Source: Clostridium sp. MD294 (GTDB taxonomy: Bacteria; Bacillota; Clostridia; Lachnospirales; Anaerotignaceae). Taken from it: a stretch of 64,000 bases of DNA. Location: positions 1,364,001-1,428,000 of the forward strand of contig NZ_CP097810.1 of NCBI RefSeq assembly GCF_000364165.2. Direction: 5' to 3'. The number at the start of each line of letters is the position of its first letter. The stretch's first letter is position 1. Below, piece after piece: positions 46,404 to 55,969 of this stretch. A program made the position numbers and the translations under genes. The notes under the pieces are model-generated. The model was not told the DNA's origin. It worked only from the letters and a program-made list of their open reading frames with translations, and ran no database searches.

Positions 46404-47327
46404 TTGTGTATAGAAAAGAAGCAAGCAAAAAAGGCATTTTTTATATTGGCAATTGCTCTTATAGTGTATGAATTAGTATTTCAATTTGTAGTATTTGGCA
46501 TAGATATGATAGAAATAGGAGCATTACTTTTTTTATTTAATGACGTGCAATGGGAGCAAGCAACAGAGATTGTATATTATAGTGGTATAGCTTTGTCTAT
46601 TAGTTCTGTAGTGGCAACAATTGTAACAGGATTAATATTAAGACAAAAACCTTGTTTTGATAAAAAACAAAAATGTACTATGAAAACGATGGTAATTTTT
46701 TATATATTAATGCAAGGATTGCAGTTATTGGGAAATTATATATTGTTGCCTGTAAATTTTATAGCATATCAAATGGGATATAATTTTGATGAAGCAATTA
46801 GTGTAGCAAGTGACAGTTCTGTGCTTTTTTCTGCATTTGTATATAGTGTGATAATAGCACCTGTAGCAGAAGAAATACTTTGCAGGGGCATCATAATGAA
46901 ATACTTAGAAAAATATGGAAAAGCTTTTGCAGTATTAATTACAGCAATGCTTTTTGGACTGCTGCATCAAAATATTGTACAATTTTTTATTACAACAATG
47001 ATAGGTATATTGTTTGGATATTTGGCACAAAAATATTCTCTTATGGCAGCAATAGTGCTTCATGTGTTAAATAATCTTTCTGTGGAATTAGTGGGAATGT
47101 TAGCAGAAAAGTATGATATTGTGTGGACATTGAATACAGCATTTTTAGTTTTTTGTACATTAGAAAGTGTTGTAATATTGTGGAAAAAAAGAAAAAGTAT
47201 TTCTGCATTTTTTAAAGAAGAAAAAAGTGATAAGCCTGTTGTGAAATGGTTTTTTACAACACCATTGATGTTAGTGGTAATTTTTTATTTTATTCTATTT
47301 ACAATAGCAAGTGTAACGCCATTTTAA
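46404..47327 (+). CDS. CPBP-family intramembrane metalloprotease
   Basis: A 307-aa protein with about eight membrane segments and the CPBP (Abi/CAAX protease) motifs in order: EEILCRG (motif 1, EExxxR), FGLLHQN (motif 2) and HVLNNL (motif 3, HxxxN). Family members cleave prenylated or other membrane substrates or confer bacteriocin immunity; the substrate is unknown. I favour TTG 46404 with AAGGTG 6 nt upstream; GTG 46395 overlaps that site. Confidence 0.85.
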   Translation: MCIEKKQAKKAFFILAIALIVYELVFQFVVFGIDMIEIGALLFLFNDVQWEQATEIVYYSGIALSISSVVATIVTGLILRQKPCFDKKQKCTMKTMVIFYILMQGLQLLGNYILLPVNFIAYQMGYNFDEAISVASDSSVLFSAFVYSVIIAPVAEEILCRGIIMKYLEKYGKAFAVLITAMLFGLLHQNIVQFFITTMIGILFGYLAQKYSLMAAIVLHVLNNLSVELVGMLAEKYDIVWTLNTAFLVFCTLESVVILWKKRKSISAFFKEEKSDKPVVKWFFTTPLMLVVIFYFILFTIASVTPF

Positions 47328-47399
47328 AGCGTGAAAAGCTTGTAATAACAATAATAAAAGAGATTTTTAAAAAAAAATAAAAAAATTTGAAAAAAAGTG

Positions 47400-47428
47400 T
47401 TGACATTCTATTAAAGTTTTGTTATTAT
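47400..47428 (+). promoter_or_regulatory. tRNA operon promoter
   Basis: Perfect TTGACA, 17-bp spacer, TATTAT, about 50 bp before the first tRNA. Confidence 0.8.
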
Positions 47429-47476
47429 AAACAAGCAGTCGGTTGATTGCAAAAAAAATAAGGAAATAAAGTGTAA

Positions 47477-47560
47477 GCCCGAGTGGCGGAACTGGCAGAC
47501 GCACAGGACTTAAAATCCTGCGGGGTAACACCCGTACCGGTTCGATTCCGGTCTCGGGCA
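47477..47560 (+). tRNA. tRNA-Leu (anticodon TAA)
   Basis: 84-nt class II tRNA with acceptor GCCCGAG/CTCGGGC and discriminator A. Anticodon TAA lies at 47511-47513; the variable arm is long as expected for Leu. CCA is not encoded. Confidence 0.95.
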
Positions 47561-47577
47561 CTTTATATTATTTCCTT

Positions 47578-47650
<73 letters not shown>

Positions 47651-47654
47651 CTCT

Positions 47655-47726
47655 GCGCGAATGGCTCAGTGGTAGAGCATCGCCTTGCCAAGGCGAGGGC
47701 CGCGAGTTCGAATCTCGTTTCGCGCT
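47655..47726 (+). tRNA. tRNA-Gly (anticodon GCC)
   Basis: 72-nt tRNA, acceptor GCGCGAA/TTCGCGC, anticodon GCC in CTTGCCA, discriminator T. It begins 4 nt after the Phe tRNA. Confidence 0.95.
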
Positions 47727-47728
47727 TT

Positions 47729-47763
47729 AAAAAAACCATGTGTAAAAAACACATGGTTTTTTT
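47729..47763 (+). terminator. Terminator of the tRNA operon
   Basis: AAAAAACCATGTGT pairs with ACACATGGTTTTTT; T7 follows. Confidence 0.92.
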
Positions 47764-47814
47764 GCATATGAAAAAAATAAATTTTGAAAATTTCATTAAG
47801 AATTGCTAAAAAAT

Positions 47815-47843
47815 TTGATTTTGTTTTAGAAACAAGGTACAAT
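47815..47843 (+). promoter_or_regulatory. Promoter of protease gene with inverted repeat in spacer
   Basis: TTGATT and TACAAT are 17 bp apart. The spacer is nearly filled by TTGTTT-TAG-AAACAA (47821-47835), a likely operator. The CDS lies about 185 bp downstream. Confidence 0.55.
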
Positions 47844-48026
47844 AAAAATAAAAAGATAGTGAAAATCAGAAAAAATACATATAAAAAATATAAGTTATTT
47901 GGTAATATCAATTTACTTATATGAAATGTGTTTGATAATATTTTGCTAATTAAAAAGAAATAGTATTTTGTATAAAATATTGTTAGTAAAATATCTGATA
48001 AACTATTTTTCGAGGAGGAAAAAATA

Positions 48027-49571
48027 GTGAAAATTAAAAATAAATGTATCGCTTTTGCAATCGCTTTTGCTTTTATAGTTTCTAATATTTCGTTTGTACA
48101 GGCAGCGGTAGATGCAAAACCAACTACTTCTAAAATATATGTAAATGGAGAACAACAATCATGTGCAGCCTATTATATCAATGGCAATAATTATTTTAAA
48201 TTAAGGGATTTGGCGTATGCTTTAAATGGTACATCACAAGAATTTTCTGTAGAATGGGACGAACAAAGACACGTTGTTATACTGACATCAGGACAAAGAT
48301 ACCAGCCTGTTGGGGGAGAAATGGAAGCAGTTAAAAATGAAATTCGTTCAGCTAATATTACATCTTCTAATATTATAGTAGATGGACAAACAATAAATGT
48401 GCAAGGATATAATATTGACAATAGTGTATATTTTAAATTGAGAGATATTACGAATATTTTTGGTATTTCAGTGATATGGAATGATAAAAATAATACCATC
48501 AATATAGAAACAGGACAAAGAAAAGCAAATGAAAGAAATTTAACAGCAAAAGAAATTTATAATAGATGTAATAGTGCAATATTTTATATTAAAACATATG
48601 ACATAGATGGAGATGCACTGAGTAGTGGAAGTGGTTTCTTTATAGATAAAAATGGAAAGGCAGTAACAAACTTTCATGTATTAGAAAATGCGTATACTGC
48701 TGTTATTACTATGGCAGATGGTATAGAATATAATGTAAAAGGCGTATTGGGGTATGATATGCAGGGAGATTTGGCAATACTGCAAGTAGATGGTAATAAT
48801 TTTCCTTTTTTGTCAGCAGGAGACTCTGATGAAGTGACAAGTGGCGAAAAAATATATGCTATAGGAAGTCCTTTGGGATTGTCAAATACAATATCAGAGG
48901 GTATTGTGTCTGGAATAAATAGAACAATAAAAAATATACCATATATACAAATTACAGCAGCAATATCTCATGGTAGTAGTGGAGGAGCATTATTGAATGA
49001 AAAAGGGCAAGTAATAGGAGTTACTTCAGCAGAAATTGCAACAGGACAAAATCTTAATTTTGCCATACCTATCAATGCAGTGTTTACATTAGATACTAAT
49101 TCACTTTATACATTTGCGGAATTGGTAGAAGAATATACAATAAAACAGTATAATGAAAGAAGTAAACCATTAGAGAAAATAGTTTTAGAAGAAGAACCAA
49201 ATGATTTGCTTGAATTTTCTCAAATAATAGAGAGTGGAGATAGTATAATGGGAGAAATATCAAGTCCTACAGATTTAGATAATTATGCTGTATTTTGTGG
49301 TTCTTCAGGTGTTTTAGAAATATATTGTTATTCTGATGCAGAAGACTTTGATAAAGTAGCACTTTTGGCAGAAGATATGTATGGAGAAATAGAAATGCTA
49401 GGAGAATTTGCAGAAATGGAAGACGGAAAAACAGGTATTTATTTGCTCATGCCAATATTAGAACCTGGATATTATCATTTTATGCTAGGATTACAAGAAA
49501 TTGTACCAGAGGATACAAAAATGGATTATTTATTTTATTATCAATTTACTCCAGAAGGAGCAGAATGGTAA
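48027..49571 (+). CDS. Secreted trypsin-like serine protease with CuAO-N-like repeats
   Basis: A 514-aa exported protein. Signal peptide ~1-27 (ends FVQA). Two copper-amine-oxidase-N-like repeats, each with YFKLRDLAYAL or YFKLRDITNIF, cover ~30-165. A chymotrypsin-fold S1C/HtrA-like protease domain follows: His217 in TNFHVLE, Asp248 in GDLAIL and Ser318 in HGSSGGAL. No PDZ domain; instead a ~130-residue acidic C-terminal domain resembling bacterial pre-peptidase C-terminal folds. GTG start with GAGGAGG upstream. Probably a cell-surface quality-control or processing protease. Confidence 0.9.
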   Translation: MKIKNKCIAFAIAFAFIVSNISFVQAAVDAKPTTSKIYVNGEQQSCAAYYINGNNYFKLRDLAYALNGTSQEFSVEWDEQRHVVILTSGQRYQPVGGEMEAVKNEIRSANITSSNIIVDGQTINVQGYNIDNSVYFKLRDITNIFGISVIWNDKNNTINIETGQRKANERNLTAKEIYNRCNSAIFYIKTYDIDGDALSSGSGFFIDKNGKAVTNFHVLENAYTAVITMADGIEYNVKGVLGYDMQGDLAILQVDGNNFPFLSAGDSDEVTSGEKIYAIGSPLGLSNTISEGIVSGINRTIKNIPYIQITAAISHGSSGGALLNEKGQVIGVTSAEIATGQNLNFAIPINAVFTLDTNSLYTFAELVEEYTIKQYNERSKPLEKIVLEEEPNDLLEFSQIIESGDSIMGEISSPTDLDNYAVFCGSSGVLEIYCYSDAEDFDKVALLAEDMYGEIEMLGEFAEMEDGKTGIYLLMPILEPGYYHFMLGLQEIVPEDTKMDYLFYYQFTPEGAEW

Positions 49572-49652
49572 AAAATTCCTTATATATTGTAAAAGAAAGA
49601 AAAAACTGTAAATTCTGTGTAATTTATAGTAGATTTTATAATTTTAGTATGG

Positions 49653-49658
49653 TATAAT
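49653..49658 (+). promoter_or_regulatory. Extended -10 of tig promoter
   Basis: TGGTATAAT gives an extended -10; no good -35 is visible. About 112 bp before tig. Confidence 0.5.
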
Positions 49659-49769
49659 AATCGGTAATTGTGCAGAAAATGTTTTTGCATAGCAATATAT
49701 GGAATGTATGAGAAGTATAAAAAGAGCTTTTCACGACATACTTGAAAATTTTAAGGAGGAAAGAGCAAC

Positions 49770-51068
49770 ATGAATGCAACATTTGTGGAAAAAGCAAATA
49801 ATGTAGTAAAATTTACAGTAGAGGTAGACGGTGCAACATTTGAAAAAGGACTTGCTTATGCTTATAATCAAAACAAAAATAAAATTACATTACCAGGATT
49901 TCGAAAAGGAAAAGCACCAAGAAAATTGATAGAGGCACAGTATGGAGCAAACTTCTTTTATGAAGAAGCAATTAACCATATTTTCCCAGATGTATATGAA
50001 GAAGCAATTGAAGAATTAAAATTAGATGTTGTAAGTCAGCCTACAATAGATGTAGAAAAAATTGATAAAGAAACAGGTATAAAATTTATTGTAAATGTAA
50101 CAGTAAAACCAGAAATTACATTAGGACAATATAAAGGTCTTGAAGTAGAAAAAGAAAAAGTAGAAATAACAGAAGAAGAAGTGGAAGCAGAATTAAAATC
50201 CATACAAGGAAAAAATGCCAGACTGATAGAGGTTACAGATAGAGCAGCAGAAGATGGCGATGTTGCAAAAATAAGTTATTTGGGTACAGTAGATGGTGTT
50301 GCATTTGATGGAGGACAAGCAGATAGCCATGATTTGACATTAGGTTCTCATGCTTTTATAGAAGGATTTGAAGAGCAAATAGTAGGACATAATGTAGGGG
50401 ATAAATTTGATGTAAATGTAACATTCCCAGAAGCATATCATGCTCCAGAACTTTCTGGTAAAGACGCAGTATTTGCAGTAGAGTTAAAAGGATTAAGTAA
50501 AAAAGAATTACCAGAATTGAATGATGAATTTGCAGAAGATGTTTCAGAATTTTCTACATTGAGTGAATATAAGGCAAGTATTCAGGATAAACTGAAAAAA
50601 GAGAAAGAACAAAGAGCAAAACAAATACAAAGTGATAAACTTCTTGATGCAGCGATTGCAAATTGTACTATGGAAGTACCTCAAGTAATGTATGATAATA
50701 AAATCAATCAAATGATGAGAGAATTTGAGGAAAATGTAAGTAGACAAGGCTTAACATTGGATATTTATTGCAAATACATGGGAACAACAAAAGAAGATTT
50801 GAGAGAAAACTTTAGAGAAACATCTGAAAAGAGTGTTAGAGCAAGATTGATGTTGGAAAAAATAGCAAAAGAAGAAAATCTGAAAATTTCTGAAGAAGAA
50901 TTAAAAGAAGAAATCGGAAGATTTGGAGAAAGCTATGGTGTTGCAGCAGAAAAAATGATTGAAATGTTCCAAGAAGGAGATAAAAAAGCATTAGAGGAAG
51001 ATATGCTGGTAAGAGCAGCATTAAAATTGATTGAAGATAGTGCAAATGAAGTAGAAAAAGCAGAATAA
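49770..51068 (+). CDS. tig: Trigger factor
   Basis: A 432-aa ribosome-associated chaperone and prolyl isomerase. The ribosome-binding loop GFRKGKAPRKLIEAQYG is at ~45-61; the FKBP-type PPIase domain (~150-245) includes VAKISYLGTVDG and FDGGQADSHDLTLGSHAFIEGFEEQ-type elements; the C-terminal arms follow. AAGGAGG before ATG. tig-clpP-clpX is the standard order. Confidence 0.96.
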   Translation: MNATFVEKANNVVKFTVEVDGATFEKGLAYAYNQNKNKITLPGFRKGKAPRKLIEAQYGANFFYEEAINHIFPDVYEEAIEELKLDVVSQPTIDVEKIDKETGIKFIVNVTVKPEITLGQYKGLEVEKEKVEITEEEVEAELKSIQGKNARLIEVTDRAAEDGDVAKISYLGTVDGVAFDGGQADSHDLTLGSHAFIEGFEEQIVGHNVGDKFDVNVTFPEAYHAPELSGKDAVFAVELKGLSKKELPELNDEFAEDVSEFSTLSEYKASIQDKLKKEKEQRAKQIQSDKLLDAAIANCTMEVPQVMYDNKINQMMREFEENVSRQGLTLDIYCKYMGTTKEDLRENFRETSEKSVRARLMLEKIAKEENLKISEEELKEEIGRFGESYGVAAEKMIEMFQEGDKKALEEDMLVRAALKLIEDSANEVEKAE

Positions 51069-51257
51069 TAAAAAATGGAACAAACTTGTATTTAATATCA
51101 ATTAATTGGACATAAGCTTGTTGATTTATCACATTTTATTTCTGTTTTTGTACGAAAAAAGGATAGCTATAAAAATAATTGAGGGTGTGGGGTGAGAATT
51201 TAGCACTCCATGCCTTTGATATTTTTGTATAAAATTTAATTATTGGAGGTCTTGAAA

Positions 51258-51845
51258 ATGAGTTTAGTTCCAATGGTAATAGAACAGTCTAGTAGAGGAG
51301 AACGTTCTTATGATATTTATTCTAGATTGTTAAAAGACAGAATTATATTTTTGGGAGAAGAAGTAAATGATACAACAGCGAGTTTAGTTGTGGCACAGCT
51401 TTTATTTTTAGATGCAGAGGACCCAGATAAAGATATTAATCTTTACATAAACAGTCCGGGCGGTGTAATTACGGCAGGTATGGCTATTTATGATACAATG
51501 CAGTATATTCATGCAGATGTTTCTACAATCTGTATAGGTATGGCAGCAAGTATGGGAGCGTTTCTTTTAGCAGGAGGAACAAAAGGAAAAAGATTTGCAT
51601 TACCAAATGCAGAGGTTATGATACATCAGCCTTCTGGTGGAGCAAGGGGACAGGCAACAGAAATCCGTATTCATGCGGAAAATATATTAAAAACAAAAAG
51701 AAAACTGAATGAAATATTGGCAGCGAATACAGGAAAAAGCGTAGAAGAAATTGAACGAGATACAGAACGTGATAATTTCATGTCTGCTGAAGAAGCAAAG
51801 GCTTATGGATTGATAGATGAAGTCATTACAAAACCACAAAAATAA
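51258..51845 (+). CDS. clpP: ATP-dependent Clp protease proteolytic subunit
   Basis: A 195-aa ClpP with catalytic Ser98 in GMAASMGAF, His123 in MIHQPSGG and the Asp near 172 in [14 protein letters not shown]. It forms the protease chamber used by ClpX. ATG 51258 has GGAGG 9 nt upstream; the longer frame begins inside that site. No CtsR or complete CIRCE site is visible upstream. Confidence 0.96.
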   Translation: MSLVPMVIEQSSRGERSYDIYSRLLKDRIIFLGEEVNDTTASLVVAQLLFLDAEDPDKDINLYINSPGGVITAGMAIYDTMQYIHADVSTICIGMAASMGAFLLAGGTKGKRFALPNAEVMIHQPSGGARGQATEIRIHAENILKTKRKLNEILAANTGKSVEEIERDTERDNFMSAEEAKAYGLIDEVITKPQK

Positions 51846-51908
51846 ATGAGATATATAACAATTCAGTATCAATAAATAATAAGCCTCAGAAATAAGGGAG
51901 ATGAAGCA

Positions 51909-53183
51909 ATGTCAGACGAAAAGAAACAACTGAGATGCTCCTTCTGTGGAAAATCACAGGAACAGGTGCGTAAACTGATTGCAGGGCCAAATGTATATAT
52001 TTGTGATGAATGTGTAGGTTTATGTACAGATATAGTAGAGGAAGAATATGATGTTCTTGCAAATCATGAAGAACGAATGGATATGCCAAAACCAAAAGAA
52101 ATAAAAGAAATACTGGACCAATATGTAATAGGACAGGAAGATGCCAAAAGGGTGCTTTCTGTAGCAGTATATAATCATTATAAAAGGATATTGGTAGATG
52201 AAAAAGCAGATGATGTAGAATTACAAAAAAGTAATGTTCTCATGGTAGGGCCTACAGGAACAGGAAAAACATTGTTAGCACAAACGTTGGCGAAATTGCT
52301 TAATGTACCATTTGCAATAGCAGATGCAACTTCTTTAACAGAAGCAGGTTATGTAGGAGAAGATGTTGAAAATATACTTTTAAAATTAATACAAGCAGCA
52401 GATTATGATATAGAGAGAGCCGAAAGAGGCATTATTTATATTGACGAAATTGATAAAATCACAAGAAAATCTGAAAATCCTTCTATTACAAGAGATGTTA
52501 GTGGAGAAGGTGTTCAGCAGGCATTGCTGAAAATATTAGAAGGAACAGTAGCAAGTGTTCCACCTCAGGGAGGAAGAAAGCACCCACATCAAGAATTTAT
52601 ACAAATAGATACCACAAATATATTGTTTATATGTGGAGGTGCTTTTGGAGGTATTGAGAAAATATTACAAAGTAGATTAAATGAAAAAACGATTGGATTT
52701 GGGGCAAATATACAAAGTAAAACAGAGAAAAAGACAGGGGAATTACTAAAACATTTAATGCCACAAGATTTACTAAAATATGGATTGATACCAGAATTTA
52801 TAGGAAGATTACCTGTTGTAGTAACATTAGATAATTTGGACGAACAAGCATTGATAAAAATATTGACAGAACCAAAAAACGCATTAACAAAGCAGTATGA
52901 ATATTTGTTTGAATTGGATAATGTTTATTTAGAATTTAAAGAAGAAGCATTAAAAGCGGTAGCGAAACAAGCGGTAGAAAGAGAAACGGGTGCAAGAGGA
53001 TTGCGTTCTATTATGGAGGAATTTATAAATAGTATTATGTATGAAATTCCAACAGAAAAGAATGTAGAGAAATGTATTATTACAGAGGACGTAGTATTGC
53101 ACCATAAACAACCAGAGTATATATATAATTATGATAGACAACCTATACAAAGAATACGCCAAAGAAAGCAAAGGAGTATTTAA
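51909..53183 (+). CDS. clpX: ATP-dependent Clp protease ATPase subunit ClpX
   Basis: A 424-aa AAA+ unfoldase. N-terminal C4 zinc finger ([16 protein letters not shown]), Walker A GPTGTGKT (~113-120), Walker [18 protein letters not shown] pore region, IGF loop KTIGFG for ClpP docking, and sensor 2 GARGLRSI. Recognises SsrA-tagged proteins, matching the tmRNA elsewhere in the window. Terminator follows. Confidence 0.96.
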   Translation: MSDEKKQLRCSFCGKSQEQVRKLIAGPNVYICDECVGLCTDIVEEEYDVLANHEERMDMPKPKEIKEILDQYVIGQEDAKRVLSVAVYNHYKRILVDEKADDVELQKSNVLMVGPTGTGKTLLAQTLAKLLNVPFAIADATSLTEAGYVGEDVENILLKLIQAADYDIERAERGIIYIDEIDKITRKSENPSITRDVSGEGVQQALLKILEGTVASVPPQGGRKHPHQEFIQIDTTNILFICGGAFGGIEKILQSRLNEKTIGFGANIQSKTEKKTGELLKHLMPQDLLKYGLIPEFIGRLPVVVTLDNLDEQALIKILTEPKNALTKQYEYLFELDNVYLEFKEEALKAVAKQAVERETGARGLRSIMEEFINSIMYEIPTEKNVEKCIITEDVVLHHKQPEYIYNYDRQPIQRIRQRKQRSI

Positions 53184-53201
53184 AATATAGTGAAAGAAAT
53201 A

Positions 53202-53235
53202 AAAAACAGCGATAGTGATATATTGCTGTTTTTTG
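53202..53235 (+). terminator. Terminator after clpX
   Basis: AAAACAGCGAT pairs with ATTGCTGTTTT (one G-U), followed by TTG and T-rich sequence. Confidence 0.8.
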
Positions 53236-53741
53236 TTGTATATAAGTAAAGAATATAAAAAACAATTATTTCATAGAAAGAGTAGTATAATTGGATAAAA
53301 AAGGTATACAAATTGACACAATGAGAAATAGAAATCACACAAAATTTAGGAATTTTTGATAAATATATTGACATATAAAAGACAATGGTGTAAAGTATGA
53401 GTGTAAGAAAAAACAACATATAGATATAAAAATAATATAAATTATGTATTGTTTTTGTATTTTAGTGTTTGTTATAGAAGGTGTTTTGTATTTTAAAAAT
53501 ATAGTAATGAGATACAACACAAAATTATTTTTATAACAACACGACAAATTTTTTTGTGAAAACAGATGAAAAAAAATGTATTTTTCAAAATGAATTTGTG
53601 AACAGAGGCAATACAAAGTCTAAAAAAAGGGATTTTACTGTAAAAAGTGCAAACAAAAACTGTTTATAGAAAATATTAGCAATATGTCTCTATATTAATA
53701 AAAATTTGTGACTTTTTATAGAACATTTTACTATAAACATC
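53236..53741. other. Long AT-rich intergenic region with extra -35 boxes
   Basis: No gene with a ribosome binding site is seen. TTGACA occurs at 53313-53318 and 53368-53373; the second has TAAAGT 17 bp downstream. It may host an upstream promoter or small RNA. Confidence 0.45.
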
Positions 53742-53771
53742 TTGACAAAATTTAGACAAACATGGTATAGT
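53742..53771 (+). promoter_or_regulatory. Promoter of the acrC-etfBA operon
   Basis: TTGACA and TATAGT are 18 bp apart with TGG before the -10 (extended). The strongest promoter match upstream of acrC. Confidence 0.75.
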
Positions 53772-53779
53772 AGTTCTTG

Positions 53780-53934
53780 TAAGGACACTGTATTTCTTTT
53801 TTTTGTATAGAAAGCGGCTGTCAATGACCTCTTTTTAGGCATAAGCTAAAGTAATAAGGTCGGTTTTAGTTAAATGGCTGGTGGACAGGAAATCAGTTGT
53901 TTAAAATTTATTAAACATATAGGAGGAATATTAA
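53780..53934 (+). promoter_or_regulatory. Structured leader of acrC operon
   Basis: A ~155-nt untranslated leader can fold into CTGTC/GACAG (53818-53822 with 53884-53888) enclosing GACCT/AGGTC (53826-53830 with 53857-53861), with TTTAG/CTAAA nested inside. It matches no riboswitch class I know. AGGAGG (53921-53926) lies outside the outer stem. Confidence 0.5.
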
Positions 53935-55074
53935 ATGGATTTCAAATTAACAAAAGCACAGTTGTTACAGCAAGAATTATTTAGAAACTTCGCTGAAACA
54001 GAAATTAAACCAATCGCAAAAGATATGGACGAAGCTGAGGAATATTCTCAAGAATTAGTTGCTAAGCTTCAGAAAATCGGTGCTTTCGGTATTCCTTACT
54101 CCAGAGAGTATGGCGGACAGGGTGCTGATGTATTAACATATACATTAGCTATGGAAGAGATGTCTAAAGTAGATGCTTCTACAGGTATTACACTTTCTGT
54201 ACACACATCTCTTTGCTGTGCATGTATCAATGAATTTGGTACAGAGGAACAAAAACAAGAATTTTTAAGACCATTAGTAGATGGACATAAAGTTGGTTGC
54301 TATGGTTTAACAGAGCCAAATGCTGGTACAGATGCTGCTGGTGTACAAACAACAGCTGATAAAGATGGAGATGACTATATCATCAATGGTTCTAAAATGT
54401 TTACAACAAACTCTGGATTTGCTGATACATTTGTAGTATTTGCATTAACAGATAAATCCAAAGGACCTAGAGGAATGTCTGCATTCGTACTTGATAGAAC
54501 AATGCCTGGTATTTCTGTAAGTGAAAACATAGAACGTATGGGTATTAGAGCAGCTTCTAACTGTGCTGTTACATATGAAAACGTAAGAGTACCTGCAAGC
54601 AGAATGCTTGGCAAAGAAGGACAGGGCTACAAAATTGCTATGACAGCATTGGGTGGCGGACGTATTGGTATTGGTGCACAATCTGTAGGTATTGCACAGG
54701 GTGCTATTGATGAAGCTATGAAATATGTAAAAGAAAGAAAACAAGGCGGAAGAACAATTAATAAATATCAGAACACACAATTCAAATTAGCTGAATGTCA
54801 AACAAAAGTAGATGCAGCTAGATTGATGGTTTGGAGAGCAGCAACAGCAAAAGATAACCATGAAAACTATGCTCCATTAGCAGCTATGTGTAAATTGTTT
54901 GCTTCTGACGTAGCAAATGAAGTAACAAGAATTTGCGTACAACTTCTTGGTGGTTATGGCTATTGCCGTGAATATCCAGTTGAAAGAGCAATGAGAGATG
55001 CGAAAATTACAGAAATCTATGAAGGTACTTCTGAAGCTATGAAGATGATCATCTCCGGTTCTATGAAGGTTTGA
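53935..55074 (+). CDS. acrC: Acyl-CoA dehydrogenase (acryloyl-CoA reductase subunit)
   Basis: A 379-aa FAD acyl-CoA dehydrogenase. CYGLTEPNAGTDAAG and MGIRAASNCAVTYENV are family motifs and the catalytic base is Glu363 in TEIYEGTSEAM. With EtfA and EtfB encoded next, and lactoyl-CoA dehydratase plus CoA-transferase 4 kb away, it most likely is the propionyl-CoA dehydrogenase/acryloyl-CoA reductase of the acrylate pathway. Sequence alone cannot exclude a butyryl-CoA dehydrogenase, but no thl/crt/hbd genes are present. AGGAGG before ATG; C/G-richer codon use than neighbours. Confidence 0.85.
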   Translation: MDFKLTKAQLLQQELFRNFAETEIKPIAKDMDEAEEYSQELVAKLQKIGAFGIPYSREYGGQGADVLTYTLAMEEMSKVDASTGITLSVHTSLCCACINEFGTEEQKQEFLRPLVDGHKVGCYGLTEPNAGTDAAGVQTTADKDGDDYIINGSKMFTTNSGFADTFVVFALTDKSKGPRGMSAFVLDRTMPGISVSENIERMGIRAASNCAVTYENVRVPASRMLGKEGQGYKIAMTALGGGRIGIGAQSVGIAQGAIDEAMKYVKERKQGGRTINKYQNTQFKLAECQTKVDAARLMVWRAATAKDNHENYAPLAAMCKLFASDVANEVTRICVQLLGGYGYCREYPVERAMRDAKITEIYEGTSEAMKMIISGSMKV

Positions 55075-55128
55075 TAAACAATCGTTAGCCAGAAAACTAA
55101 ATATGAAAATTTCGGAAGGAGAACTATA

Positions 55129-55923
55129 ATGAAAATCGTTGTATGTATTAAACAAGTACCAGATACAGTTGAAGTTAAAATTGACCCAAAAACAGGCACT
55201 CTGATAAGAGATGGCGTTCCTAGTATCATCAACCCAGATGATAAAACAGGTATTGAAGCTGCATTACAGTTAAAAGAAAAAATGGCTGGTAGCACAGTTA
55301 CAGTAGTATCAATGGGACCTCCACAGGCAGACGTTGCATTAAGAGAAGCGTTGGCTATGGGTTGTGACGAAGCAATACTTGTTTCTGCTAGAGAATTTGG
55401 TGGTTCTGACACATATGCGACATCTGGTATTTTGGCAGCTGCATTAAAAACATTAGAATATGATGTAATTATTACAGGCCGTCAAGCTATCGATGGTGAC
55501 ACAGCACAGGTTGGACCACAGATTGGTGAAAAACTTTCTTTACCACAAGTTTCTTATGTAGAAGATATTCAAGAAGTAGCAGCTGACCACCTTGTTGTAA
55601 GAAGACAATTTGAAGATGGATACCACATCATCAAAATCAAAACACCTTGCCTTTTGACAGCAATTGCTGAATTAGCACAACCAAGATACATGAATGTTAG
55701 AGGCGTTGTGGAAGCATATGAAAAAGAAATCAAAGTACTTGGTTTCGAAGATTTAAAAGATAACCTTGAGCTTGATATGATTGGCTTGAAGGGTTCACCA
55801 ACAAACGTATATCAGTCCTTCACAAAAGAAGTAAAAGGTGCTGGTACAATCCTCAAAGATTTGTCTGCTGAACAAGCTGTTAAAGCTATTGTTGACAAAT
55901 TGGAAGAAAAATTCATTATCTAA
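55129..55923 (+). CDS. etfB: Electron transfer flavoprotein beta subunit
   Basis: A 264-aa EtfB. CIKQVPDTVEVKIDPKTG, VSMGPPQADVALREALAMG, GRQAIDGDTAQVGPQIGE and the C-terminal signature are intact. With EtfA it carries electrons to AcrC; in C. propionicum the three form a stable acryloyl-CoA reductase complex (acrB/acrA). Whether it bifurcates cannot be told here. AGGAG precedes the ATG; 54 nt after acrC. Confidence 0.93.
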   Translation: MKIVVCIKQVPDTVEVKIDPKTGTLIRDGVPSIINPDDKTGIEAALQLKEKMAGSTVTVVSMGPPQADVALREALAMGCDEAILVSAREFGGSDTYATSGILAAALKTLEYDVIITGRQAIDGDTAQVGPQIGEKLSLPQVSYVEDIQEVAADHLVVRRQFEDGYHIIKIKTPCLLTAIAELAQPRYMNVRGVVEAYEKEIKVLGFEDLKDNLELDMIGLKGSPTNVYQSFTKEVKGAGTILKDLSAEQAVKAIVDKLEEKFII

Positions 55924-55969
55924 TTAACAAACGAAAACGTTAGAATTATTAAAGGAGGAGAACCCTACA

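Noticed and set aside
51200..51208. TTAGCACTC upstream of clpP, the left half of a CIRCE (HrcA) operator
   Set aside because: The required GAGTGCTAA right arm after 9 nt is absent, so it is only a half-site.
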